From the NCBI RefSeq assembly GCF_000721075.1, contig NZ_JOEQ01000032.1, positions 31,713 through 95,712 on the forward strand: 64,000 nucleotides of DNA, read 5' to 3'. Origin of the DNA: Streptosporangium amethystogenes. Lineage in GTDB: Bacteria; Actinomycetota; Actinomycetes; Streptosporangiales; Streptosporangiaceae. The number at the start of each line of letters is the position of its first letter. Within the stretch, counting starts at the first letter, position 1. This document shows positions 16,179-24,768 of the stretch, one piece after another. The translations under genes were made by a program, and so were the position numbers. The notes under the pieces are model-generated. The model saw nothing but the letters and a program-made list of their open reading frames with translations. It searched no databases and was not told the origin of the DNA.

Positions 16179-17995
16179 TGGCGACGATGGCCATGCCGCG
16201 GTGCGTGCACGAGATGGTGGCCGAGCAGGCCGCCCGCACGCCGGATCGGATCGCGATCAGTTACGTGGGGGCCACCCTCACCTACCGCCAGCTCGACCGC
16301 GCCGCCGATGCTCTGTCGGTACGGCTGCGCGAGGTCGGGGTCGGCGGAGGGGCGGTGGTCGCCGTCGTCATGGGCCGCACGCCTGAGCTCATCGTCACTT
16401 TGACGGCGATCCTCAAGTCCGGCGGCGCCTATCTCTATCTCGACCCCGCCGAACCGCAGGCCCAGCGTGCCCGGATCGTGCGGGACGCTCAGGCCAGGTT
16501 CGCCGTCGTGGGTGTGGATTTCCTTGATCACGCGCCGGAGGTGGCCCAGGTGCTGCCGCTGGAGCGTGACATGATCGCTTTGGCTGGCTCCGCGACCGAT
16601 CCCCTCGGCGGGCTCACGCATCCGGACACCCCGGCCTACGTCTGCTACACCTCCGGCTCGACCGGCGAGCCCAAGGGAGTGGTGGTCTCTCACACCGCCA
16701 TCTGGCGGCTGATCGACCAGCCCACCTGGATCGACGTCCGCGACGACGACGTCTTCCTGCAACTGACCCGGGTCGGGTTCGACGTCTCCACTTTCGAGAT
16801 CTGGATGCCGCTGGTGCGCGGCTGCCGGCTAGCGCTCGCGCCGACCGGGCACGCCGACCTGGAAGAGATCGTGGCGGTGGTCAAGGCGGAGGAAGTCACC
16901 GTCCTCTGGCTGACCACCGGCCTCTTCCACAAGATCGTCACCCATCACCTCGACGGCCTGGCCGGCGTCCGGCACCTGCTGGCCGGCGGCGACGTCCTCT
17001 CGCCGACGCACGTGCAGCGGGTGATGTCCCACTATCCCGGCCTGATCTTCACCAACGGCTACGGCCCGACGGAGAACACCACCTTCAGCACCTGCTGGAC
17101 GACGAGCCAGATCAGCTCCGCCTCGCGGGTGCCGATCGGCATCCCTATCGACGGCAGCACCGCCGCCGTGCTCGACGACCGGCTCCGGCCGGTGGCGCCG
17201 GGCGAGATCGGCGAGCTGTGGGTCGGTGGCCACGGCGTGGCCATCGGCTATCTCAACCGGCCCGGCGCGACCGCCGAGAAGTTCGTGGCCGACTGCGACC
17301 CCTCCGCACCACCAGGCAGCCGGATGTATCGCACCGGCGACCTGGCGCGCTGGGAGGAGGACGGCACGCTGGACTTCCTCGGCCGGGCCGACCGCCAAGT
17401 CAAGATCCGCGGGTATCGGGTCGAGCTGAGCACCGTCGAGGTGGAGCTCTCCTCCTACGAGGAGGTGGAGCAGGCCGCGGCCCTGACCTACACCGACGGT
17501 GCCGGCGACACCAAGCTGCTCGCCTACGTCGCGGTCGGCCAGCAGGTGGACCCCGAGGAGCACGGCGCGTTCGGCGTGACGCTGCGTGAGCGGCTGCAGG
17601 CGGTCTTCCCGGCGCATCTGGTGCCGTGGGCGGTCATCGTGCTGCAGGACATCCCGCTCAACCCGAACGGCAAGGTGGATCGTTCCGCCCTGCCCACCAA
17701 GATCCCTCGCAACGTGTGGAACGACTACGTCGAGCCGCGCGACCCGACCGAACAGCTCCTGGCCGAGATCTGGAGCGACGCGCTGGACGTCGAGCCGATC
17801 GGGGTCGAGGACAACTTCTTCGAGCTCGGCGGCCACTCTCTGCTCGCCGCCGAGCTGCTGGCTGTTCTGCACCACACCTTCGACGTCAAGCTGCCGGCCC
17901 GCACGTTGTTCCTGCGGCCAACCATCGCGGATCTCGCGGAGGAGCTGCGTCGCCAGGGCGTCGACAAGGAGGCCACCAATGCGGGAACCCGATAG
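16175..17995 (+). CDS. NRPS protein A-T, valine-like specificity
   Basis: A 606-aa free-standing adenylation-carrier protein. The A domain spans about 10-505 (YTSGSTGEPKG, NGYGPTE, YRTGDL, NPNGKVDR) and the carrier about 525-595 with ELGGHSLLA. The pocket code DVFWLGGTFK differs from the classic valine code DAFWIGGTFK at only two conservative positions, so valine or a close beta-branched relative is predicted. The start overlaps the short leader ORF. The downstream P450 overlaps by 17 bp, and a Cys-type transferase follows. This is the layout used to modify a carrier-bound amino acid and pass it to another carrier. Confidence 0.88.
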   Translation: MMATMAMPRCVHEMVAEQAARTPDRIAISYVGATLTYRQLDRAADALSVRLREVGVGGGAVVAVVMGRTPELIVTLTAILKSGGAYLYLDPAEPQAQRARIVRDAQARFAVVGVDFLDHAPEVAQVLPLERDMIALAGSATDPLGGLTHPDTPAYVCYTSGSTGEPKGVVVSHTAIWRLIDQPTWIDVRDDDVFLQLTRVGFDVSTFEIWMPLVRGCRLALAPTGHADLEEIVAVVKAEEVTVLWLTTGLFHKIVTHHLDGLAGVRHLLAGGDVLSPTHVQRVMSHYPGLIFTNGYGPTENTTFSTCWTTSQISSASRVPIGIPIDGSTAAVLDDRLRPVAPGEIGELWVGGHGVAIGYLNRPGATAEKFVADCDPSAPPGSRMYRTGDLARWEEDGTLDFLGRADRQVKIRGYRVELSTVEVELSSYEEVEQAAALTYTDGAGDTKLLAYVAVGQQVDPEEHGAFGVTLRERLQAVFPAHLVPWAVIVLQDIPLNPNGKVDRSALPTKIPRNVWNDYVEPRDPTEQLLAEIWSDALDVEPIGVEDNFFELGGHSLLAAELLAVLHHTFDVKLPARTLFLRPTIADLAEELRRQGVDKEATNAGTR

Positions 17996-19199
17996 CGGCT
18001 GTCCGGTCGGCGGGCTGGCGGACCCGATGCTCTACACGAGCCTCGACTTCCGCGAGCGCTGGGACGACCTGCGCGACCTGGACCACCTCGAATGGCAGCA
18101 GGCCGACGAGCGCAACGGCTTCTGGTCGGTGCTGAAGTACCACGACGCCGACCGAGTGCTCCGCGACGCGGCCACCTTCACCTCCGAACGCGGGACCTTG
18201 CTCAACATCATCGGAGTGGAGGACCCGGCCGGCGGCAGGCAGATCGCCGCCACCGACCCGCCGCGCCACACGATCATGCGGGCCCGGCTGCAGAAGGCCC
18301 TGTCCATCAAGGCCGCCGAACGCCAGCACGAGCTCATCCGCGACCTGATCCTGGAGATCATCCAGCCGCTGGCCGACGACGGATCGTTCGACTTCGCCCA
18401 GGCCATGCTGATGTTGCCGGTCGCGGTCGGCGGCGAGATGATGCGGCTGCCCCGCTCGGACTGGCCCCGGCTGGAGAAGCTGCTCAACGCCTCGATCGCG
18501 CCGGACGACCCCGAGTACCGGATGCCAGGCGGCCCCAGGAGCACGCTCGACCAAGCCCACCGCGAGCTGTTCGCCTACTTCCAGGACATCTACCACGAGC
18601 GCCACCGCAACCTCGGCGACGACCTGATCAGCGTCCTGATCACCACCGAGGTGGACGGCCGGACCATGACGCCGGGCGAGGTCATGTCCAACTGCTACAG
18701 CGTGCTGCTCGGCGCGGTGGTGACCACGCCACACTCGCCGAACTACGTCATGTCCGAGCACATCGGCGACGGGTTGCTGGAGAAGTGGGCCGCCGACCAG
18801 TCGGTTACCGTCTCCGCGGTGGAGGAGGCCCTGCGGCTGGCCTCGCCGGTCAGCCACTTCATGCGCTACGCCGTCAAGGACACCGAGGTCCACGGCACGG
18901 AGATCAAGGCAGGGGACGCGGTGGTCACCTGGCTCGGCGCGGCCAACCGCGACGAGGAGGTCTTCCCCGACGCGCAGCGCTTCGACCTGCGCCGCAGGCC
19001 CAACAAGCACCTGGCCTTCGGGATCGGCCCGCACTACTGCGTCGGCCACACGCTGGCCCGGGTCACCCTGCGGATCCTCTTCACCGAGCTGCTCACCCGC
19101 TTCACCGGCTTCGAGCCGGCCGGTGAGCAGGTCCGGATGCACTCCAACTTCATCTCCGGCTACAAGCACCTGCCCATCGCCGCGAAGGTCATCGCCTGA
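17979..19199 (+). CDS. Cytochrome P450 with atypical I-helix
   Basis: A 406-aa P450 starting at ATG 17979, preceded by AAGGAGG, inside the end of the A-T gene. The haem loop is FGIGPHYCVG (about 347-356) and ExxR lies in EEALRLA. The I-helix reads LLGAVVTTPHS: the acidic residue of the usual A/G-G-x-D/E-T pair is replaced by Val while the threonines remain. By position it should oxidise the amino acid loaded by the valine-type A-T protein, most simply at the beta carbon. The missing acid could mean an altered proton-delivery route or another reaction. Confidence 0.88.
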   Translation: MREPDSGCPVGGLADPMLYTSLDFRERWDDLRDLDHLEWQQADERNGFWSVLKYHDADRVLRDAATFTSERGTLLNIIGVEDPAGGRQIAATDPPRHTIMRARLQKALSIKAAERQHELIRDLILEIIQPLADDGSFDFAQAMLMLPVAVGGEMMRLPRSDWPRLEKLLNASIAPDDPEYRMPGGPRSTLDQAHRELFAYFQDIYHERHRNLGDDLISVLITTEVDGRTMTPGEVMSNCYSVLLGAVVTTPHSPNYVMSEHIGDGLLEKWAADQSVTVSAVEEALRLASPVSHFMRYAVKDTEVHGTEIKAGDAVVTWLGAANRDEEVFPDAQRFDLRRRPNKHLAFGIGPHYCVGHTLARVTLRILFTELLTRFTGFEPAGEQVRMHSNFISGYKHLPIAAKVIA

Positions 19200-19223
19200 C
19201 CCGAACTCCAGGAGGCCCGTCCC

Positions 19224-19964
19224 ATGTCCCAGCAGAGGCAGCGCGACAAGTGGCTGCCCGCCATGCCCTCGGCCTCGGCGACTGGACGGGTCTTCCTGAT
19301 CCCGTACTCGGGCTGCGGAGCCAGCATGTACCGCAGGTGGCCGCGGCAACACGACGGCGTCGAATTCCTGCCGGTCGAGCTGCCCGGACACGAGACACGC
19401 TTCGCTGAGCCCACCTACCAGAGCTACCAGGAACTGGCCGCGAGCATGGCGGACGCGCTGGAGCCGTACCTCGACGTGCCCTTCGCCTTCTTCGGCCACT
19501 GCGGCTCGGCCCTGGCCGCCTACGAGACCTCGGCCGAGCTGGTGCGCACCGGCAGGCCCGCGCCGGCCAACCTCTACGTCTCCTCCGAGGTCGCTCCGCA
19601 GGACGGCCCGGCGGGCCGCTTCCTGTCCATGAACGACGTCGAGCTCGGCGCCGAGCTGGAGAAGCTGATCCGCGAGCTGGGCGGCACGCCTTCGCCCGAG
19701 CTGATCGAGCTCTACGTCGAGGTGCTCCGCTCCGACGTCGAGGTCAACAAGCGCTACGTGGTGCCCGATCCACTGCGGCTGCCCGGCCCGATCACCGCGA
19801 TCGGCTGGACCGAGGACGACGAGATCCCCTACTCGACCATGGGCGGCTGGGACGCGTGCGGCGAGGCGACCTCAGTGCTCCTGAGGGGCAAGCACCATCG
19901 CTTCCTTGACGGCTCCGCCGACCTGCTGGAGGTGCTGTGCACGGGTCTCAAAGCCAAGCGCTGA
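19224..19964 (+). CDS. Thioesterase-like alpha/beta hydrolase with Cys nucleophile (candidate aminoacyl shuttle)
   Basis: A 246-aa type II thioesterase-fold protein. The nucleophile elbow reads GHCGSA where most family members have GHSMGA, and a later GKHHRF supplies the histidine. Ser-to-Cys elbows are known in SyrC and CmaE, which move aminoacyl groups between carrier proteins rather than hydrolyse them. Given the free-standing A-T proteins and a lone C domain in this cluster, a similar shuttle role is likely. It begins 24 nt after the P450 with GGAGG upstream, and is followed by a second, Ser-type thioesterase. Ordinary editing hydrolysis is the alternative. Confidence 0.8.
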   Translation: MSQQRQRDKWLPAMPSASATGRVFLIPYSGCGASMYRRWPRQHDGVEFLPVELPGHETRFAEPTYQSYQELAASMADALEPYLDVPFAFFGHCGSALAAYETSAELVRTGRPAPANLYVSSEVAPQDGPAGRFLSMNDVELGAELEKLIRELGGTPSPELIELYVEVLRSDVEVNKRYVVPDPLRLPGPITAIGWTEDDEIPYSTMGGWDACGEATSVLLRGKHHRFLDGSADLLEVLCTGLKAKR

Positions 19965-20716
19965 CGGGTGACCGCCGCTGGCTCAAAAGATTCAGCCGCC
20001 CCTCGCCGGGCGGCGTCCAGCTTCTCTGCTTCCACAGCGGCGGCGCCAGCGCGGGCATGTTCCGCCACTGGGCCACGCTGGCGGCCCCGGGCATCGACGT
20101 GGTCGCGGTCCAGTTACCCGGCAGGGCCGACCGCTTCGGCGAGTCTCCCTACCGCCGGATGGGCCCGCTGATCGACGACTTCATCACCGCCGTCGAGCCG
20201 CTGCTGGCCCAGCCGTTCGCGCTGTACGGCACGAGCATGGGTGCCCGCGTGGCGTGGGCCTTCGCTCACGAGTTACGTGAGCGGGCTCTGCCGCAGCCGC
20301 GTGCTCTCTATGTGGCGGCCAGCGCCGCTCCTTGCCTGGACGACGGGAACTGGACCTGGGAGGGCCGGGACGACGGCCTGGAGGGTTACGTCCGCGAGAT
20401 GGGCGGCACTCCGGCCGAGGTGCTGGCCGAACCCCAGCTGCTCGCCGTCCTGCTGGCCACGCTCGACGCCGACCTGACCGTGCTCAGCACGCATGGCTTC
20501 CAGCCTGCGGCTCCGCTCGACCTGCCGATCCACGCGTTCGCCGGCTCGGATGATCCGGAGTCGCCGCCTGAGCGAATGATGGGCTGGAAGGCCGAGACCA
20601 CCGCCGGGTTCGATCTCACCTCTGTTCCCGGCGGTCACTTCTTCGACCGGGAGGGCGACAGCCTGGTCATCGAGACGATCGGGGCCGACCTGGGCTTGGG
20701 CAGGGAGAAGCCATGA
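19937..20716 (+). CDS. Type II thioesterase
   Basis: A 259-aa alpha/beta hydrolase with LCFHSGGASAGMF at the oxyanion region, GTSMGA (Ser nucleophile) near 97-102 and PGGHFF with the catalytic His near 235. These are the usual marks of editing thioesterases that clear mis-primed carriers. The best in-frame start is GTG 19937, 28 bp inside the preceding gene with GGAGG just before it. Its stop overlaps the transporter ATG. Having both a Cys- and a Ser-type enzyme side by side suggests divided labour: transfer and editing. Confidence 0.87.
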   Translation: MHGSQSQALTGDRRWLKRFSRPSPGGVQLLCFHSGGASAGMFRHWATLAAPGIDVVAVQLPGRADRFGESPYRRMGPLIDDFITAVEPLLAQPFALYGTSMGARVAWAFAHELRERALPQPRALYVAASAAPCLDDGNWTWEGRDDGLEGYVREMGGTPAEVLAEPQLLAVLLATLDADLTVLSTHGFQPAAPLDLPIHAFAGSDDPESPPERMMGWKAETTAGFDLTSVPGGHFFDREGDSLVIETIGADLGLGREKP

Positions 20717-22053
20717 CCGGCATGCGAACCTTCGTAGTGGTCTGGAGCGGCCAGTTCGCCTCGATGGTCGGCACCAACCTCGGCGGCTTCGCCCTCGGGG
20801 TCTACGTCTACCAGCAGACCGGCTCGGCCATCCAGCTCGGCACCGTCTTCGCCATCGCCTTGCTGCCCTCGATCCTGATCTCGCCGCTGGCGGGGACCTT
20901 CGTCGACCGGTGGGGAGCCAAACGAGCGCTCCTGCTGAGCAACATCGGCGCCATGGCGATCACCTTGACCCTGGCGGCGCTGCTCGTCACCGACACCTTC
21001 GCCATCTGGCACGTCTATCTCGTCGTGGCCGGACTCTCGTTGCTGTCCGCCTTCGAAGGGCCGGCCTTCGGCTCGCTGGTGCCGTTGCTGGTGCCTAAGG
21101 AACACCTGGGCCGCGCCAACGGCCTGCGGATGTTCGCGCTGTCGGTGAGCGAGCTGCTGGCTCCGATCTCGGCGGGTTTCCTGCTGCTGCTCATCGGCAT
21201 CGAGGGCATCGTGCTCATCGACGGCCTCTCCTTCGGCCTGGCTCTGATCACGCTGCTGGCCGTACGGGTGCCCAGCCCGAGGCCGCGCAAGGCGGTGCAG
21301 ACCGAAGGTGAGCCGGAGGAGGAGCCGCGCGTGCAGTTCAGGGAGGCCTGGCGTTACGTGGCCGCCCGCACGGGCCTGCTCGCTCTCATGATCTTCTTCG
21401 GCGCGGTGAACTTCAGCGCCGGCTTCATCGACCTGCTGATCACTCCGCTCGTGCTCTCCTTCGCCTCCTCGGACGCGCTGGGCACGGTCATGACGATCGG
21501 CGGTCTCGGCATGCTCGTGGCCAGTGGAGCGGTGAGCATTTGGGGTGGGCCGAAACGCCGGGTCCGCGGCCTGTTCGTGATGAGCCTGCTCCTCGCGGCG
21601 GCCACGGTCATCGGCTCGTTGCGGCCGAACGTCGCGATGGTCGCCGTGGCGGCCTTCCTCTTCATGGGGGGCCTGGCCGCCTTCATGGCCACCAACCAGG
21701 CCGTCTGGCAGTCGAAGGTGGAGCCGGGGATGCTGGGCCGGGTCGGCGCGCTGCAAAACATGGTCATCTCGATTCCGCAGCTCATCGCCTACTGCGTGGC
21801 CGGCCTGCTGGCCGAGCGGGTCTTCGAGCCGCTGGTCGGCCGCGATGCGGTCGCCTCTCCCAGCCTCGCCGTGCTCATCGGCGACGGACCGGGGAGAGGC
21901 ATCGCCTTGCTAATCATGGTCATGGGAGGTCTGATCTTACTCTCCGTGACCATCGCCGCACTCCACCCGCGGCTGCGGCGTCTGGAGGACGAGCTCCCGG
22001 ATCAAATTCCAGACGAACAAATTCCGGCGAGCGGCCTTTCCGGAAATAGTTGA
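20713..22053 (+). CDS. MFS exporter
   Basis: A 446-aa membrane protein with about 12 hydrophobic segments and the MFS loop signature DRWGAKRALL after the second helix. The charged central loop PRPRKAVQTEGEPEEEPR separates the two halves. It overlaps the preceding thioesterase gene by ATGA and ends the coupled rightward run, so export of the peptide and self-protection is the probable role. The family resembles the MFS_3/enterobactin-exporter-like group; the substrate is inferred from context only. Confidence 0.87.
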   Translation: MTGMRTFVVVWSGQFASMVGTNLGGFALGVYVYQQTGSAIQLGTVFAIALLPSILISPLAGTFVDRWGAKRALLLSNIGAMAITLTLAALLVTDTFAIWHVYLVVAGLSLLSAFEGPAFGSLVPLLVPKEHLGRANGLRMFALSVSELLAPISAGFLLLLIGIEGIVLIDGLSFGLALITLLAVRVPSPRPRKAVQTEGEPEEEPRVQFREAWRYVAARTGLLALMIFFGAVNFSAGFIDLLITPLVLSFASSDALGTVMTIGGLGMLVASGAVSIWGGPKRRVRGLFVMSLLLAAATVIGSLRPNVAMVAVAAFLFMGGLAAFMATNQAVWQSKVEPGMLGRVGALQNMVISIPQLIAYCVAGLLAERVFEPLVGRDAVASPSLAVLIGDGPGRGIALLIMVMGGLILLSVTIAALHPRLRRLEDELPDQIPDEQIPASGLSGNS

Positions 22054-22086
22054 AATATCTCCTGACCACAAGACTAACTCAGAATC

Positions 22087-22103
22087 ATGAAGTTCTACTT
22101 CAT
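22087..22103. promoter_or_regulatory. Perfect 7-bp-arm inverted repeat upstream of regulator gene
   Basis: ATGAAGT and ACTTCAT are separated by three bases in an AT-rich stretch of the 160-bp gap between the exporter and the LuxR-type gene. A regulator binding site (autoregulation) is plausible. The stem is too short and A/T-rich for a strong terminator. Confidence 0.35.
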
Positions 22104-22215
22104 AGTGATTTCTATTGCATTGGTCAGTGGTTCTGGCGATGATTGACGAAGTCACCGTGGAGTGGGGCCACGTACGATTCGCCTGGGAACGATCCAGCAA
22201 GCACAGGAGATGCCG

Positions 22216-22800
22216 ATGATCAGGGTCGCCGCCATCGCGGATTCGCCGATTTACTTGGTCGGTCTCGTCCATACGCTGAAGACCGCCGGAATGACCGTGA
22301 CCTTCGGATTCAGGATCGACGAGGAGCAGCTGTCCTGGGACGTGGACGTGGCGCTGCTCGACATCAACTCACTCACCCCGGACGATGGCCTCTCCTACAT
22401 CAGGAGGCTCTCCGGACGCGCGGGAATCCTCATGCTCCACGAGGACCGCGTGGATCTCGACCCCTACCTCTACGCGGGGGCCTGTGGCGCCATCAGTATC
22501 CGGGAATCGGCCCGGAACGCGATCTCCACGATCCAGGCCGTCGCCTCCGGAAACCGCGATATTCCCGCGGCCAAGGGCTCTCAGCCGGCCCGCGCCAAAA
22601 CCGCCGGAGTGCCGCTGTCCGGACGCGAGAAGCAGGTGCTCTACCAGATCTCCCGTGGTCTGACCCACGGGCAGATCGCCACCAGGCTCGGCATCAGCCC
22701 GCACACCGTCGACACCTACGTCAAGCGCATCAGGACCAAGCTCGGAGTGGGGAACAAAGCCGAACTCACCCGGGCGGCCATCACTGCGCGGGCCAGCTAG
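22216..22800 (+). CDS. LuxR-family (NarL-type) response regulator with atypical receiver
   Basis: About 194 aa from ATG 22216, chosen because AGGAG lies 6 nt upstream; ATG 22210 would abut that site. The receiver-like N-terminus has the possible phosphoacceptor D49 in LLDINS, but the usual acidic pair near residue 10 is reduced to ADS and the conserved lysine region reads HED, so normal phosphorylation is doubtful. The C-terminal LuxR HTH (LSGREKQVLYQISRGL, then SPHTVDTYVKRIR) is complete. No sensor kinase is adjacent. It is the only clear regulator in the cluster and a candidate binder of the shared promoter dyads. Confidence 0.85.
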   Translation: MIRVAAIADSPIYLVGLVHTLKTAGMTVTFGFRIDEEQLSWDVDVALLDINSLTPDDGLSYIRRLSGRAGILMLHEDRVDLDPYLYAGACGAISIRESARNAISTIQAVASGNRDIPAAKGSQPARAKTAGVPLSGREKQVLYQISRGLTHGQIATRLGISPHTVDTYVKRIRTKLGVGNKAELTRAAITARAS

Positions 22801-22823
22801 CGTATCGAGCGAGGAATGAAATC

Positions 22824-23939
22824 ATGAAATTAGTCCTTGCCGAACTCGAAGAATGGATGCGCCTCTATTACCACAAAGTCGATCACGATATCGGCAGCAG
22901 TGGTGTGCGCGATATGACCATTAATGAACTGGCATCCATCTGTGAATTTGAGCTTTCCGAGCTCGGGCCGATGATATTTCATGACAGCGAGAGTTTCGGC
23001 GGTAGTCGTTTACGGAGAGCGCTCGCCGACCGCTGGACCGGCGGTGACCTGGACCCGGTGATGGTCACCCACGGTTCCAGTGAAGCGATCTACATCGTGA
23101 TGCACACCCTGCTCGACCCCGGCGACGAGGTCATCGTCGTCGATCCGGCCTACCAGCAGCTGTACGACATCGCCGCTGGTCTGGGCTGCCGGATCACCCG
23201 CTGGGCCCTCAACCGGGACGATGGCTTCTCCGCCGACCTGAGCTCGCTCAGGAGGCTGGCGAGGGAGAGCCGTCCGCGGATGATCGTGGTCAATTTCCCG
23301 CACAATCCCACCGGCGTCTCCATCACCCCGCAGCAACAGCGCGAACTGATCGAGATAGCCGAGGAGGCCGGCGCGTGGCTCGTGTGGGACCACGCCTTCG
23401 GTGAGCTGACCTACACCACCGAACCCCTCCCGCTGCCCTTCGGCTCCTACGCCAAGTGCATCGCTTTCGGCACCTTCTCCAAGAGTTATGGCCTGGCCGG
23501 TCTGCGCGTCGGCTGGTGCCTGGCGCCACCGGAGTTGCTGCACAGGATGGCGGTGCTGCGTGACTACATCGCTCTCTACGTCTCGCCGATCCTGGAGTTC
23601 TTCGCGGAGAAGGCGGTCAGGAACGCCGACCGCATCGTCTCCCTCCAGCGCGAGCACGCCAGAGCGAACCTGAAGACCCTGCTGGACTGGGCCGAAGAGC
23701 TGCCCGGCCTGGTCAAGGTCCGCCCGCCGGCGGGCGGGGTGGCCACCTTCGTGGAGTTCCCCGGCCATCCCGACGTGACCGGACTCTGCCGCCGCCTGGC
23801 CGAACAGGAGCGAGTCCTGCTCGTCCCCGGACACTGCTTCGGCGAGTCCTTCAGCGGTTACGCGCGGCTGGGCTTCGGCGGCACCTCGACCGAGCTGAGC
23901 GCCGGTCTGGCCGGCATCCGCCGACTGCTGCTCGGGTGA
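22824..23939 (+). CDS. PLP-dependent enzyme resembling capreomycidine synthase (VioD-type)
   Basis: A 371-aa fold-type I protein. The N-terminal EEWMRLYYHKVDHDIGSSGV block, THGSSEA, VVNFPHNPTG and GTFSKSYGLAGLRVGW with the PLP lysine match by recall the viomycin VioD group. VioD turns 3-hydroxyarginine into the cyclic amino acid capreomycidine. The C-A-T-E adenylation pocket has two acidic residues, consistent with a basic or cyclic guanidino substrate. A dedicated VioC-like arginine hydroxylase is not obvious; one of the two other Fe/2OG enzymes might fill that role. The exact reaction is inference. It starts at ATG 22824 with GAGG upstream. Confidence 0.8.
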   Translation: MKLVLAELEEWMRLYYHKVDHDIGSSGVRDMTINELASICEFELSELGPMIFHDSESFGGSRLRRALADRWTGGDLDPVMVTHGSSEAIYIVMHTLLDPGDEVIVVDPAYQQLYDIAAGLGCRITRWALNRDDGFSADLSSLRRLARESRPRMIVVNFPHNPTGVSITPQQQRELIEIAEEAGAWLVWDHAFGELTYTTEPLPLPFGSYAKCIAFGTFSKSYGLAGLRVGWCLAPPELLHRMAVLRDYIALYVSPILEFFAEKAVRNADRIVSLQREHARANLKTLLDWAEELPGLVKVRPPAGGVATFVEFPGHPDVTGLCRRLAEQERVLLVPGHCFGESFSGYARLGFGGTSTELSAGLAGIRRLLLG

Positions 23940-23946
23940 CGCCCGC

Positions 23947-24768
23947 GTGAGCAGCCTGCTCGCGATCAGCGACCTCCACATCAGCCATCCGGACAACCGG
24001 CACCACCTTCACCGGGTCCTTCCCTACTCCCCTCGCGACTGGTTGATCGTCGCCGGCGACATCGCCGAGCGGAAGAGCGACATCCGGTGGGCACTGGAGA
24101 TGCTCAGCGAGCGGTTCACCAAGGTGATCTGGGCTCCGGGAAACCACGACCTGTGGACGACCTCCGGTGACCCGTCGGCTCCCCGAGGCGAGGAGCGTTA
24201 CCGGGAACTGGTGAAGCTGTGCGGAGAGCTCGACGTCATCACTCCCGAGGATCCCTACCCGGTCTGGGAAGGAGACGGCGGGCCGGTGACGGTGGCTCCG
24301 CTCCTGCTGCTGTACGACTACAGCTTCCGGCCGGAGGGCACGTCGACCAAGGAGGAGTCGCTGGCCCTGGCCTACGACACCGGCGTGGTCTGCACCGATG
24401 AGATGTTGCTGCATCCGGACCCGTATCCCGGCGTGGAAGCCTGGTGCGAGGCCCGGGTCGTCGAGACCGAGCGGCGGCTGGAGGAGCTCGACCCCCGCAT
24501 CCCCGTCGTCCTGGTGAACCACTATCCGCTGGTGCGGGAGCCGACGCGGGTGTTGCGGTATCCGGAGTTCGCGCAGTGGTGCGGCACGGAGCGGACCGCC
24601 GACTGGCACCGCCGTTTCAACGTGGCGGCGGTCGTCTACGGCCACCTGCACATCCGCCGGACCACCTGGCACGACGGAGTGCCGTTCATGGAGGTCTCCG
24701 TGGGCTATCCCCGGGAGTGGCGCCGCCGCGGCCGTTATCCGGAGCCGGTCAGGGTCCTCCCGGCATGA
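23947..24768 (+). CDS. Calcineurin-like metallophosphoesterase
   Basis: A 273-aa protein starting at GTG 23947 with all metal-binding blocks of the family in order: SDLHIS near 8, AGDIAE near 36, GNHD near 64, NHYP near 190 and GHLH near 227. It overlaps the PPTase gene by ATGA. Metallophosphoesterase-PPTase pairs recur in actinomycete secondary-metabolite clusters, where a role in carrier-arm turnover has been suggested. Substrate and link to peptide assembly are not shown by sequence. Confidence 0.85.
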   Translation: MSSLLAISDLHISHPDNRHHLHRVLPYSPRDWLIVAGDIAERKSDIRWALEMLSERFTKVIWAPGNHDLWTTSGDPSAPRGEERYRELVKLCGELDVITPEDPYPVWEGDGGPVTVAPLLLLYDYSFRPEGTSTKEESLALAYDTGVVCTDEMLLHPDPYPGVEAWCEARVVETERRLEELDPRIPVVLVNHYPLVREPTRVLRYPEFAQWCGTERTADWHRRFNVAAVVYGHLHIRRTTWHDGVPFMEVSVGYPREWRRRGRYPEPVRVLPA

